A program made the translations under genes and the position numbers. The notes beneath the pieces are model-generated. The model saw nothing but the letters and a program-made list of their open reading frames with translations, searched no databases and was not told the origin of the DNA. Source: Alternaria dauci (Eukaryota > Ascomycota > Dothideomycetes > Pleosporales > Pleosporaceae). From it: 64,000 nucleotides of DNA. This document shows positions 42,911 to 54,300 of this stretch, one piece after another. Within the stretch, counting starts at the first letter, position 1; every line of letters starts with the position of its first letter. Where the stretch lies: assembly GCF_042100115.1 (NCBI RefSeq), contig NC_091273.1:2046001-2110000 (forward strand), written 5' to 3'.

Positions 42911-44689
42911 TTTGAGGTGCAAAGAGTTGGTAGACGGCTGAGTGAGATGCTGGGTCGTAGGGCGATATCGGGCAAGGCTGTTCGTCAGGGTCAGTCGGCC
43001 GTACTAGCGGAAGCGGTGGAGGTCAAGGAATCGACGTTTTGCTGTGAGGGAAGCTGCGCTATGTGGTGCGGAGATAACCGTACCTTGATACCGGCGGTTT
43101 CGGTGCAATTTACGTCGGGTAGGAGAAGGCACTCGAGAGGCTGCGCAGACGCGTCGGGGGTGTTTGCAAGAGCGGTGGCAACGCGTGAAAGGTTATGTGA
43201 GGAAGGAGAGCGCAACGAGAGAGGTGGGAGCACTGAGAATTAGTGGGGTCTCGCTCTCAAAGCATTGGCCAGATCGAACCAACCGGATTCACCCTCGTCA
43301 CATTTACCTGCGAAACACAATTCCTCTTACCTGAGCTCTTACAGGACTGCTGGCTCAGTCGCTTCGATATTTGACATCTTTTCTGTACGAGGTTGTTCCG
43401 CGTTACAGCTGTTTGCGTACTTCACAATGGTATGCCCATGATGTCACACCCGTGGCACTCGCGAGAAACACCAAACTGACAAAGTCCCAGGGGGATATGG
43501 ACAAAGACCTCAAGACAGACCCACCATGTCATTCCAGAGCATGTGCAATTCAGAGTGTGTAGTCCGGGCGACTTGTCATTTGTCTTACTAAGAGACAGAT
43601 TGTATACAAAGGAACAACTACAACGAAGGGAAGTGCAGAAAAGAGGTACGCGGGTCGCATCCAAAACGGGCTATGGGAGCACATGAACGCGATCTGAACA
43701 CAATTTAACTTTGGTCAGATCGATGCCTTGTATGAATGCTGCAATGCCTTCTACAAAGAGCAAGGAGAAAATGCCAGCACTGTGAGCTGTCCGAAATACT
43801 CGCTGCTGAAGTGAGTGGCTTTTCGATCATGTTGCACCATGTATCATCTCTGACAGCGACTTAGACTCAAGATGGAGCAGCGTGCTAAGGGTATATCGTA
43901 GCTTCCGAGGCAACCTTGTGGATATGGACGGACCCAGACTCAGATGTAATTGTAGCCATGTATCATAGCAAAGAAGATTCCAAATATTTGTTCTGAAGTC
44001 AATACTGTGGCAGTCTCCCTGCGCCAAAGTTGTATCCCTGGCCTTGGTGAAAAACAACACACTGCACGAACGGACGCATCCGCGGTCAATTGATTATGAG
44101 TACAAAAGAGAAACAAACAGCTGTGAGCCTTCGCGACCGATATAATCTTGAGAAACAAGGTTCTTTGTATCAAGGCAGCAAGTCGATAGAAGACCACGAC
44201 GCAGGACCTGGAAGCCGAAGAACCAGCAGACAGCATAACGTCTGAAGTGGTTCTCCCAGCATTCAAGAATTTGGCTGTTGGTTAAGAGATGTCACAGTTC
44301 CTATATCATCCGCACTGTCAATCCCCACTTGGGAGTCCAGCCAGGTTACCAGGAAGCGTGTTGATCTGGGACAGCACGAGCGCGTCATGAGAAACTGAAG
44401 ATTCCTGACGAGACTCTAAAGGCGCCGTCCTGTGAAAACATTGTGCCGAGAGAATCTGGGTAAGGGCAGATTTCGAGTTTTATCTTCGCTAGCGCGTCGG
44501 GTCTTGGCGACGCGCTAGCCCGCTGGGACGTCCGGGCGCGACTTCTGTTTTGTGATGGGCTTGGGGCTGTCAACCACGAGCATCGCCAGCTCCCAACTCG
44601 ACATTGGCGCGCGGTTTAGTCAGGTGTTTCTGAGATCGCCTTATCCCCTACCTTCTGTCGTTTCCAAACTTTGACGCATTCCTTTCATC
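42911..44689. other. Divergent region SUMO / Nup84 (1.8 kb)
   Basis: The largest gap between divergent genes in the window apart from 18.7-21.3 kb. Open frames are at most about 200 codons, overlap the SUMO leader, and show no motif. A GGTTCGATC-like reverse-strand string near 43268 was checked as a tRNA B box; its arms do not pair. An unrecognised short gene or ncRNA cannot be excluded. Confidence 0.4.
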
Positions 44690-47600
44690 ATGGCCTTACG
44701 ATCGCTCTCGCGCCAGTCGCAGCCGGCTGCAGCTCAGGTAAGTCATCAGGAGCTTCGACTGCCTCCCACTATACTTTTAATCTCTTTACGATAGGCGCTC
44801 ACGCTCCCTGCAGTCTCATAATAACAACGCGTTTTCTTTCGGAACGTCGCGAGTCACAAACGGAACCAAAGCCAACGACCCGCTACAACCGCTACGTGCA
44901 ATGGCCGAACGTGTAGGGAAAGAGGTGGAGAAGTTCGCAGAGCGAGTGGACCACTGGCATGTTCACGGAAACGAATCAAAAAAGGCCAAATACCAGACCA
45001 CGGTCAAGCTGGTCGGGAAGTTCCAAGACGTTGCGGAATCACATGTGAAGGAGCTGAAGCGGACGACGGAAGCAGAGAACAAAGGAAGCCTCAGCAAGAC
45101 TGTCCGTCGAAGAATACAGAGTATGGCAGATGCGTCAGACAATCCAGGACAAAGTGTCTTCGGCCAGTCTCAATCCGTCATTCCATCTATCGAATCCAGC
45201 ACCGCCCCCGATTCGGCGAGCGTCCGAGAGCTGCGAGAATGGCAGGCGGAGCTTGCGACTTGGAAGCTGCTGAAGTTGGTCATCGAGCACTACCACCCTG
45301 AACCTGGTACCGATGTGGTGGCGGAGAAGCAAACACGATTGGAACAGGTGGGCGGAAATGCGCGATACTGCAAGAACAGCGAGATCTGGGACCGTTTTCT
45401 GTTGGAGGATGACCAGGCCAAGGAGAAAGCCCTCGTCCTCCGCTGGCTGGAACAAACGGCCCGCGACAGCGACAGCGATGTCAAGGCTATCATTACAGGG
45501 TTGGAGGAACACTCTGGAAAGGGCGCGCACACCTGGACGAGTGGCTGGTTGGAGACAAAGACAAAGATCAAGCAGGCGAAGCGCATGGACGACACCGACC
45601 AACCTCTGAAACCGATAAACTCGAATCTCAAGACATCAGACAGGACCGCGAACCTCGTTACCCAACTAGACCCAGACGCCCCTTCACGGCAAAAGCGCGC
45701 ACTCGAGAGGAGTGACGAGTACTATGAGCGCTCTCTCTGGATGGTCGCATACGAAATGATGCGACGCGGACTACCCTGGAAGACAATCGTTGACTGGTGC
45801 TACGAGAGGAACGAGTCCTGGCGCGGCGTCAGTATTGGAGCGGCGTACGAAGGTCATCCAGACGGCGGACCAAACGTCGCAGGCCCGACCGTCGGCTACT
45901 TGTTCCGCCGAATGTGCTTCTACGCTGCAAGGGGAGCTCGGATACCATATGAAGGCGCTGTATACGGTCTGCTGAGTGGAGACTTGAAGCAAGTACAGGC
46001 AGTGTGCAGGTCGTGGGACGACCATCTCCATGCGCACTACAACGCACTCCTACTCTCCCGATTCGATTCCTATCTCCAGAAGAATTATCCGAATCGAGTG
46101 ACAGAGATTCTGGCCCAGAAATTTCTCTTCCAAGATGCAGTTGCAAATATTGGAGACTGGGAGAAGTCACCTGAGAAGGTGATTGAAATTCTGAAGCAAC
46201 AGAGGGGTACAGCGTCCCAAGCAGTCTCTCCAATCAAGCTTATCCAGAGTGCACTTATCAGCAGAGACACTGACGATCTGATGCTGAAGGTCGGTGTGGC
46301 TCTTGCGGACATGTTTGACAAGGACGACCGTCCGCACAGTCTCATCATACATCCAGATTCGCTAGAGGAAGACCGAAGCCCGATACCTGTCGGAGACCAT
46401 CGCACATTCCACGCAGAACAATATTACCAGGCCCTCGCAAAAGATCCGCATGCCTTCCGCATCTTGGTACACATCTTCATTGTCCTTCGCAACGGGCTAC
46501 ACGCGCTTTTCGAGGATACACATCAAGACAAAACGTTCTTGGCTATGGACAATGTCATCGCAGCCTACATCGAGTTCCTGCGTATTACCAAACGATTCGA
46601 TACTATACCACTCTACGCAGCACAGCTCATCGTCGAACGGGCAGCCTATAGTCTTGCGCGTGTTCTCCCCGACATCAAGAACAGCTCTGAGCAGCGTCAC
46701 TCTGTTGCGCTTATGGAATCATACCGAATCGACGTCGTTCAAGTTATATCCGAGAGCTTTACGTTTGCTTCAAGGGATAGCGGGTTCACGCACTTTACCA
46801 AAGAGGGTTATGGTGTTATCACGAATCCCATCAAGCGGTTCAACATCTTGGAGAAAATCACTCTTCCAACTGAGCAGCTGCTGTGGCCAGGTGTGCGTGT
46901 CAAGCGGACATTTGGCGGTGCTGAGATAAGCCGACAAGACGAAATCGTCATCGATGCGGTGCAATGGTACAACTACGTCGGAAAGGACTACGAAAACACG
47001 TTTGGACATCTGGAGAGCGCGCTGACCATCTTCCTACGTGAGTTACTTCCACTATGTATATTTAGAAATCTGCTGACATAGTTTTTAGTCAACGGTCGAC
47101 TTGCCGCTGCCGAGAAGGTCATTGGCGATCTCAGCGTCGAGTCTCTGTCCTTGTCTCGAACAGAAGCTCTGCTCGGCTACCCATTCGATTTCACCACGGC
47201 GGGTGCGGAACAGCAAGACGAGCAGCAGCTCCATGAACATCGCGATAATCTCTCAACTTCTGCACGAGCAGCTGCTATACCATTGGCACAACTTCCCAAC
47301 GCTGATCAACACCGGGAGATTGTAAATAACCTACGCAAGAGCAGCACGGCATACTACACGCTCCAGCAGATTGTTCGCCTGTTGGTTCTCTTCCGTGAAT
47401 GGCGCGAAGAGGAACAAACACTCATTCAGTCAGTGATTCCTGTTTTCCATTACTCCACGTACACCAACTAACAATGTTTACAGAATTCGCGCCGAACGCA
47501 AGAAAGAAGGCGCCTCTGCCAAGCACAAGCCCGACACTCAACGCACGAAAGCGCTCATGGACTCAATATGCAACGTCTTCGATACCCTCATCCCTGCCAT

Positions 47601-47958
47601 CTCCCAAGCCTCGGCTGCAGATCCATACTACCTTGCAGACAAAACTTGGGACCTGATGAAGGCGTACATCCCAGACATGATACTCGCATATCTCTCTGTC
47701 CTACAAGCAGCGTCGTGGTTCTTGAACAAGGACCCTGCGATCAAGGCCATGGAGGTCGCCGTCGTAGTAGCAGACAAAGGCAACGAGTGGGTTCAAAGGT
47801 GTTTGCTTGAAACGGGGCGGATGAGCGAAGTGTTGGAGTGTCTGGCGGCAGTGTCAAAGTGCATGTTGAAGTTGACTGAGGGCGGAAAGGAGAAGGGCAA
47901 CAAGAAGAGGGGTGGAAAAGGTGAGACGCTTAGGTTGTGGGATCTGGGTGCAAGATAG
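44690..47958 (+). CDS. NUP84: Nuclear pore protein Nup84/Nup107
   Basis: Exons are 44690-44737, 44814-47037, 47089-47428 and 47484-47958, for 1028 residues. The first intron (76 nt) joins MALRSLSRQSQPAAAQ to SHNNNAFSFGTSRV; all phases close. The protein is nearly all helical. The family signature is RKRALERSDEYYERSLWMVA as read with its leading residues (QKRALERSDEYYERSLW), then PWKTIVDWCYERNESWRGVS. Further on come VAGPTVGYLFRRMCFYAARG and the C-terminal LNGRLAAAEKVIGDLSVE with its ADKTWDLMKAYIPDMILAYL block. Nup84 is a stem subunit of the Y-complex of the nuclear pore, contacting Nup133 and Nup145C. The extreme C-terminus is a Lys/Gly-rich tail (EKGNKKRGGKGE) ending LWDLGAR. The first intron has two possible acceptors; only the CTGCAG one avoids a stop. 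Confidence 0.92.
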
Positions 47959-48453
47959 AGATGGGAGTATAAGTTGTAAGATATTAGCCGCAGTTGGAGG
48001 TTATGCTGCATGCGCGTGCATTTGGTTTTAGAACAGCATGAAGTATAGTAAGAAAGCAAGCAAACAATCACGTTGTCGAATTACTTCGCATCCTGTATTG
48101 CAGTGACGTTGGTATGACCCAATCGTTAATCAAGCAACAAATTCACCAGAAGAGCAAGAAAAGCCACATGTCAACTTGAGCTCTACTCTTAGAGCTGGAT
48201 TCAATCCTTTCTATAGCCAACACATCTCCGCCACGATATATACAAAAGTTCCACGACGAAGAAGTGAAGAAGAAGAAAAGGGAAGGAAAAAAAAGTGTGA
48301 GAGGAATGCCAAAAGCCAGCCCTAAAGAACGATGCTTTGAAATCCATCGTGACCCTTCCAAAACGCCGTTTGGGTGGTAGGTCATCAGGGTGTCGTGTCT
48401 GTCTATCCAGAATGCAATGCGTGTGTATGCAATTTTCGCTAAAAAGCTGGTCG

Positions 48454-48490
<37 letters not shown>

Positions 48491-48703
48491 TCACAACAGA
48501 GGGAACAAGTTGAAGAGGAAAGGAAGAGTAAGGGAAAGAAAAAGCCTGTATAAGAAATCGGCTATACGCTGCTATGCAAAAGGAAAAGAAAAGATGCCAA
48601 CGCTGATGATGCGCGTGGTGAGAAGTCAGGTAATGTTTGTGAACTCAGTGTATGAGTGATGGTGATGATGGTGGTAGGTAGGTAGGTATGCATGATCCGA
48701 TGA
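47959..48703. other. Convergent 3' region with poly(A) tract
   Basis: The 745 bp between stop codons of convergent genes are A-rich and hold a long A run. No gene is recognised. Confidence 0.5.
48456..48488. repeat. Homopolymer A33
   Basis: An uninterrupted run of 33 A residues on the + strand. Only a GATCAC sequence follows, and no target-site duplication or element body was recognised. Its length may be uncertain in any assembly. Confidence 0.9.
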
Positions 48704-50176
48704 TCAAAAGTCGACACTCCATCTAAACCTCGGATCCCTTTCTGGTGGTCCAAAGTTGCGGTCAAAAGGTACTCTTATGATCCCCTCTTCTTCTTCATCC
48801 CAGTCTCTTGACATGCTGAAGCCGCTCTTGGATACATCCCGACGCGCCCTTGCTGCCATGTCCTCGTCTGAAGGTGGTAAACGAATCTTGGCTTCTACCA
48901 GGGGCGCGGAAACAAAGCGTGAGTCGAGCAGGGCGCGCGGGGATACGAGGTCTTGGAGGCAGTTGAGGGAGGATATATCGGATGAATTGAGCGGTTCGCG
49001 GTGTTTAGTGTAATAGGGGATGGAGTCGGGGGTCGACGTGGTTGTGAAGCGGTGGTGCGCTGGCCTGGGTTTCTCAGGCATGGGGAGAGCATTCTCGTCG
49101 CTACCGTCGGGACCTGATGTCGTGACTGGCGTATCGTTCCTACCCGAGTTGCTGGACAAGACTGTGGAGAGAGCGGGTCGGCTCTGGCGGACGCGGATGA
49201 CCTTAACGTCCGGAATGGGTGCGGTGCGAGGTGCGGAGTTGCCTCGGACGACGGTATCACTGGATTCACCAGACGAATGCTGGGTGCTCACAGTGTCGGT
49301 CCGTGCCATGGCCAGGTCGCGAGCCATGGCTGTGTCTCTTCTCTTTCTCCGACGTGCACTGCTGGTGGCAGATGGCGGTCGAACTTGTAGTGTCTCGCCT
49401 CGCTCCAACTTGTGCATCAAGTGCCGCGAGCTGACCTGGCGACCCAGGCTCAATTCCACGCGACTACTTGCGCCACTGCCACTCCGACTCCTGTTGGACG
49501 CCCGTTCTTTCCCGGCCATGACGCTAGCTTTGGGTGGGGGTTGCAGCATCCACCGGTTATCGACCGGGTCGGGAGACGGGAGACTGACGACAGGAGGGTG
49601 CAGGTCGTTGACTGGTGGTGCGCGCGCGGTATAGTAGCTTCCGGATGTTGAGGTAGCAGGCCTCGGTATTTGATAGCCCGCACCTCCGACCGAAGAGCCA
49701 GTCATGGTTTGTTGGAGACTTATTGAAGGCTCGTCGTAGCCCCATAGGTCCTCGTCTTCTCTCTGGTACCGCTTGTGGTTCCACGTCTCGTCATCGTCCT
49801 CGAGAGTGTCGTCGCTGAGGCGCATATTGCCGGCTTGGTCGACATCAATGCTGCTCCCACCGTTGCTCAAAGCCGAGCTCTGTGTCCCCCGTGTCGGCAT
49901 ACCCCTCGCGCTGCCTGTAGTTCCCGTGTTGGTCCTCCGCGCTCTTCGTGGTGGCGGCCCTGGGCCCATGGCGATTTCCTCCTGCCAGTATATGTTGGTC
50001 CCAGTCGGCTCGGGATGATGATATGCGCCGGGCTGCTCAATCTCGAGCTTCTCTCGCAGTTTGCGCGCGGCCTTTGCTGCTTTCCGCCTCTTTCTGCTGT
50101 CCGAGTAGCCGGTGCAGGGTGCGCACGAGGCATAGTGGAAGACGGCACTCTGGACCCCTCTCATGAACCAGGCCAT
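48704..50176 (-). CDS. Conserved disordered protein of unknown function
   Basis: A single exon of 490 residues. The N-terminus is the only ordered-looking part: MAWFMRGVQSAVFHYASCAP, then CTGYSDSRKRRKAAKAARKL, and an EPTGTNIYWQEEIAMGPGPP motif. I recall similar N-termini in many fungal proteins of unknown role. The rest is Ser/Arg/Pro-rich and mostly disordered. A repeated feature is Ser-rich stretches with basic residues (RERASNRSRSGSGASSR-like), which could be phosphorylation-prone. The end is more conserved-looking: GFSMSRDWDEEEEGIIRVPF, then FGPPERDPRFRWSVDF. The CAPC cysteines near the start might be lipidated or bind metal, but this is speculation. It converges with NUP84. Confidence 0.75.
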   Translation of the reverse strand: MAWFMRGVQSAVFHYASCAPCTGYSDSRKRRKAAKAARKLREKLEIEQPGAYHHPEPTGTNIYWQEEIAMGPGPPPRRARRTNTGTTGSARGMPTRGTQSSALSNGGSSIDVDQAGNMRLSDDTLEDDDETWNHKRYQREDEDLWGYDEPSISLQQTMTGSSVGGAGYQIPRPATSTSGSYYTARAPPVNDLHPPVVSLPSPDPVDNRWMLQPPPKASVMAGKERASNRSRSGSGASSRVELSLGRQVSSRHLMHKLERGETLQVRPPSATSSARRRKRRDTAMARDLAMARTDTVSTQHSSGESSDTVVRGNSAPRTAPIPDVKVIRVRQSRPALSTVLSSNSGRNDTPVTTSGPDGSDENALPMPEKPRPAHHRFTTTSTPDSIPYYTKHREPLNSSDISSLNCLQDLVSPRALLDSRFVSAPLVEAKIRLPPSDEDMAARARRDVSKSGFSMSRDWDEEEEGIIRVPFDRNFGPPERDPRFRWSVDF

Positions 50177-51375
50177 GTCTCTGGATGATATATATGGTTA
50201 ACCAACGTGTAGCGTGCGGGTGGGCGAGGCCAACAGCAGGGGATGGGACGCGCGTTGTGGTGTAGGTCGGGTGAGGAGACGGTCGTAGGCGCGGGAGCAG
50301 TCAGTCGTCGAGGCAGTATGGAGAGTCATTGCCGCTCTCCGTCGTGGAGGCTTCCAAAAGGTGAAGGGAAAGGGCCAACCGCAGTGGAGCGCCGACGTTT
50401 CGTCGTTGGTTTGGGCGAGCGCGGTCCACGGATCCGGTTTCCGGCCGGGGTGGAGTAGGAGCGACGATAAAGACGTCTAGGCTAGCTGGCGGCCGGATGG
50501 GGGGCTCTAGGATCACGACTCTTGTCATACGCGCTCAGCCATGGACGCTCACAATTGATTTGGGCCTCTGATCGAGGGCGAAGATGACGAACAGTAATCA
50601 CAAGCTTGATGATACTGGTCAGCGATCGTCGTCGAGTACTCCCAGTTCCGACTTAGCGGAAACCGACCGAATCGAGCGCGAAACGTCAACTTTGCTTCTA
50701 GCGCACCGTGGGAGCACATTAATAGCCTGACTGCACACCTGATGAAACACATGTCCTCTCCCCCCCGACTACACCACACTGCTCGCCCAGGAAGCAGACC
50801 ACCACCTCGACCCTTTGCACCTTCCGTTCGAGGCCAGCCTGCAGCATGCATGCGACCGCGGCATTACTCCCCCGGGTCGGTCTTATCTGCAAAGCCCTGC
50901 CAACACATGCATAAACTAGCGGGGTTGAGGCTGCCATGTTTCTTGGCGAGGCTGCGGGCCTGGGGAAGCGATTGGCCTCCTCCCTCGGCTGCCGCCAATA
51001 CATGTCCAGCTCACAGCACCGGCGAGCCACGTCTTGTTTAGGCAAGGAAAAAGCAGATGGTATATTGCTCTAAAAGTGACATGTCAACCACACAACGCCG
51101 TGTCATGTCATCATAGCCCAGCCCAAAATTACCGGAAACAAAAAAGAGGCGGGCATAATTCGGCCGTGAAGACGACCTGGATGCAGCCATGTGTCATGAA
51201 ATGCCGCAACCGCGCCCGTGCCAGCCATCTTGCTCATATCCAAAAGCTTTGGGTACTGTCACGCTGTAGTATTAATTGCGCTGAGCAGACTGTATGAGTT
51301 CGTCGACATCGAGATCCCGCCTGACACACTCACATCAGTGTGATTGAAACACAGCATCGCAGTCCTAGTGACCAC
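50177..51375. other. Intergenic region between two leftward genes (1.2 kb)
   Basis: It holds the promoter of the disordered-protein gene and the 3' UTR of the RhoGEF gene. Open frames here are short and motif-free. A GTGAGTG string immediately overlaps the RhoGEF stop codon. Confidence 0.4.
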
Positions 51376-54300
51376 TCACTCTCTGATTTGCGCCTTCAAA
51401 CCAGCATTCTCTCGCTTCAATCGTGCGTTTTCTTTTCGCAGCCGCGCAAGCTCCTCTTCGCTCGCCTTCAACCGTCGCTCTACTTCTTCGCTGGCCCTTC
51501 CTTTGCGAGCGCTGCTTGTCACCTTTTCCAGCTCTTCGTTGAAGCGCGCGTACAATGCCTCGTTTTCCGCGTTCACGTCACGGTACAACTGATCCAGGTG
51601 CTTGCACCGTGCTTCCGACACTTGTAGCGACGAACTAACATCATTCGATATTCCTGCTGTACGTGCCGACAGATTGTCCAGCGTCGCTTTGAGCTTCTCC
51701 AGCGTGGCAATGCGATGTTCAGCTGACCTTGACGGCGTGCCTCCTGACACCAATGATGGAGCCGAGCTTTGTGTCGTCAGGCGTGGTGTGCTTCTAGCAC
51801 TCAGCTCCTGGCCGATGGCGCTCAACTCGTTCTGCAGAGCTTGCGAAGCTGAGTCGATGTCGCGTTGTTGAGTTTGAAGCCGCTCGCGCAGCTTTTGTGG
51901 CGATTGCATCCTCAACTTCTTGGGAGAGTTTCCTGTCAAGGGAGTGCTTGGTTTGGTTGGGGATCGCGGCGTCGAAGGTGGCAGCTTGACAGCGTTGCCA
52001 GATCCGTTACGCTCATGCAGACCGGCGCTGGTAGTCGGCCTTAGATTTGGAATAGTCGGATTGCTGGGAAGATTTAGGGCATTGGGTATTCCAGAGATGG
52101 TCTCGCTTCGCTTCTTCGTAGGACTGTTTGATTTGATTGTGACTTCATCCATGACATCTGGCTTCATGGTGACCGATTTGCCCCTGACGTGGGCTGGACG
52201 CTCTGTCCCGACAGCAGCTACATTCTCTTTCTTGTCCGGTCTCTCTACCCGCAATGGTGAACCGAGTCGCGTAGGCGTCGGTATCGACGATGTGTGCTTG
52301 TGGAGCGCCAGCGTGGCGGCCGCAGGAGCCAGCGGGGACTCACCGATCTGCCGAGTCTCATGGCGTAATGAAGGATCAACTTTGCGAGGAGTCTGTGGGG
52401 ACCACGCGGGCACATCGTCAGCATCCTGTAGTGTCTTGAGATCACTCAAAGAAGAACGACGCTTCTTGCGGGGAGGCCCAGCAGTGGGAGGTACCTCTCC
52501 AATAGTCCCAAGATTACCCACGAATCCTCGACCGTTAGCATTTGAGCTTGGATTCGGATTTGGATTTGAGTTGGCATTTTCAAACGTGAAAGCGCCGAGA
52601 ACAGTTGGACGATCGCGAGAAGACGGGCGCTTGGGCGACAGGCGAGCAGCAGCGTCTATCGAGTTAGAACGAGCAAGATGCCCAGGGCCAGACCTTCCTA
52701 TGCTGGATGGTTGGAGGTCTGTTCCGTGGTTGTTCTTGCTCAGAGAGCGCCAGAGCGAGCCTACCTTGGACTCCTTTTCCGACTTGCTGTTCTCTCGCTC
52801 CAGGGTACCAAATCCAAAACGCCTCCTCAATGACGTGTTGGAGTTGAACGAGCCCGCCACTGCATATCGACTTTTCGAGTCCATGGAACCCCAATTGGGG
52901 GTACTGAACCCAGGTGTCTCGGGCGGGAACAGTGCGTCGATATCTTGTACAAGGCGATCCATAAGAGAGATGAAATCGTTTGCATTGCCTGCGGGCACTA
53001 GCATCTCGGCAAATGCCGCAGTAAGAATACCTCGATCGCCATCATTGCTCGTGCCATCCAGCAGCTCCGCCAGAAGATTGATAACTGCCCGGAATGCTCG
53101 CTGATTGGGGGGTTGAAATTGATCAAAGGTGTATTTGAAAAAGTCTTCGAACTCATCAGGTGGCATGCTGTCTGACCGCATCTGCAAAGAGACCAACGTG
53201 GCATGCGACAGCACAGGGCCCATTCTCTCTTTCCAGGCAACGCTCAGGAACTTCTCAAACACTGCGAACAAGACATCCACCGAGGATTGTCCTGCAAGTT
53301 CAAGGTTGGTCGGGTTTTCCAGGAGTGTGTTGTACAGCTCGTTGACGGCAAGTTCATCTGCGACAGCTCTAGCACGGACAGAGCGCCCAACAATGTTGCC
53401 TTTGCGTGCATGTAATGCCAGAGTCAAGTTTGCCAAGGTATCTTCAAGCTTCGCGAAGGGATCGGCCGGCGCGGCACTGTTGAGGGGGATGCTCTTAGCT
53501 GTGCTGGACGAGGTAGGACGTGACATGTCCCCGTCGTGACTGTGCGTACGGGTTGATCCAAGTTGAACAGGAGGCGCCATACGCGGTACCTCTCCCATAG
53601 TATGAGCATTGCGCTGCAGTCTGCGAGAACCTCCTCCCTCACGGTTTATGCTGCCACTGAAGTTACCCACGCTACCGCCGAAAAAACTAGACAGCATCTT
53701 CACTGGAGAGTGTGGCCGGCTCTTGCTACCTGTTTGTTGTTCTGTCTCATACATCTCTAAGGCGAGTGATTTGAGTATTTGCTTGTTCCGGAGAAGATAC
53801 GCATCGGCTAGCATAGGGTTCTTAACACTGTTGCGCAACTGGAAGTAGTTGGCAAGTCGCTTCGTGAGGACAGGTCGAAACTCCTGGTCGGTAAGCTTGT
53901 CGCGTGCCGTGTAGCCGTTGGCACCGTTTGACTCTAGCAGATAGAGTCCGTCTCCAAGCATGATGATCGTGACAGTAAGCTCGACACCATTCTCTCCAAC
54001 TGAGATGGGCTTGATGAACTTTGACCCTTCGACTAGGACTTGTACTCTTGCAGGTTCTCTTCGACCTTCAATGTACTGGCCGCCAGTCTCTTCAGCCACG
54101 GATGAAAAGAAGCTCAGATCGCCTGGCAAGTTTCGAACGTCCCATTTTCCGCCATCTCGCTCCGCTTCCGAGAATCTGCCTTCGACGCGAGCCTTGGTAA
54201 GCTCCTCGGTGACTTTGTGCCCTTTACCCTCATAGGCGCCTTGCAAGTAAAACATACGAATGCCAAGCTTTTGGCGGTCTCGACTTCTTGGTCGTCCGGC

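Noticed and set aside
43255..43300. Possible reverse-strand tRNA (GGTTCGATC)
   Set aside because: The five bases on each side of the loop are not complementary and no acceptor stem is seen.
48456..48488. A33 run as the tail of a retroposed element
   Set aside because: No element body or target-site duplication could be recognised on either side; a simple homopolymer is the cheaper reading.
51920..53104. Open frame of 394 codons on the + strand
   Set aside because: Antisense to the intronless RhoGEF frame, caused by its codon composition; no motif.
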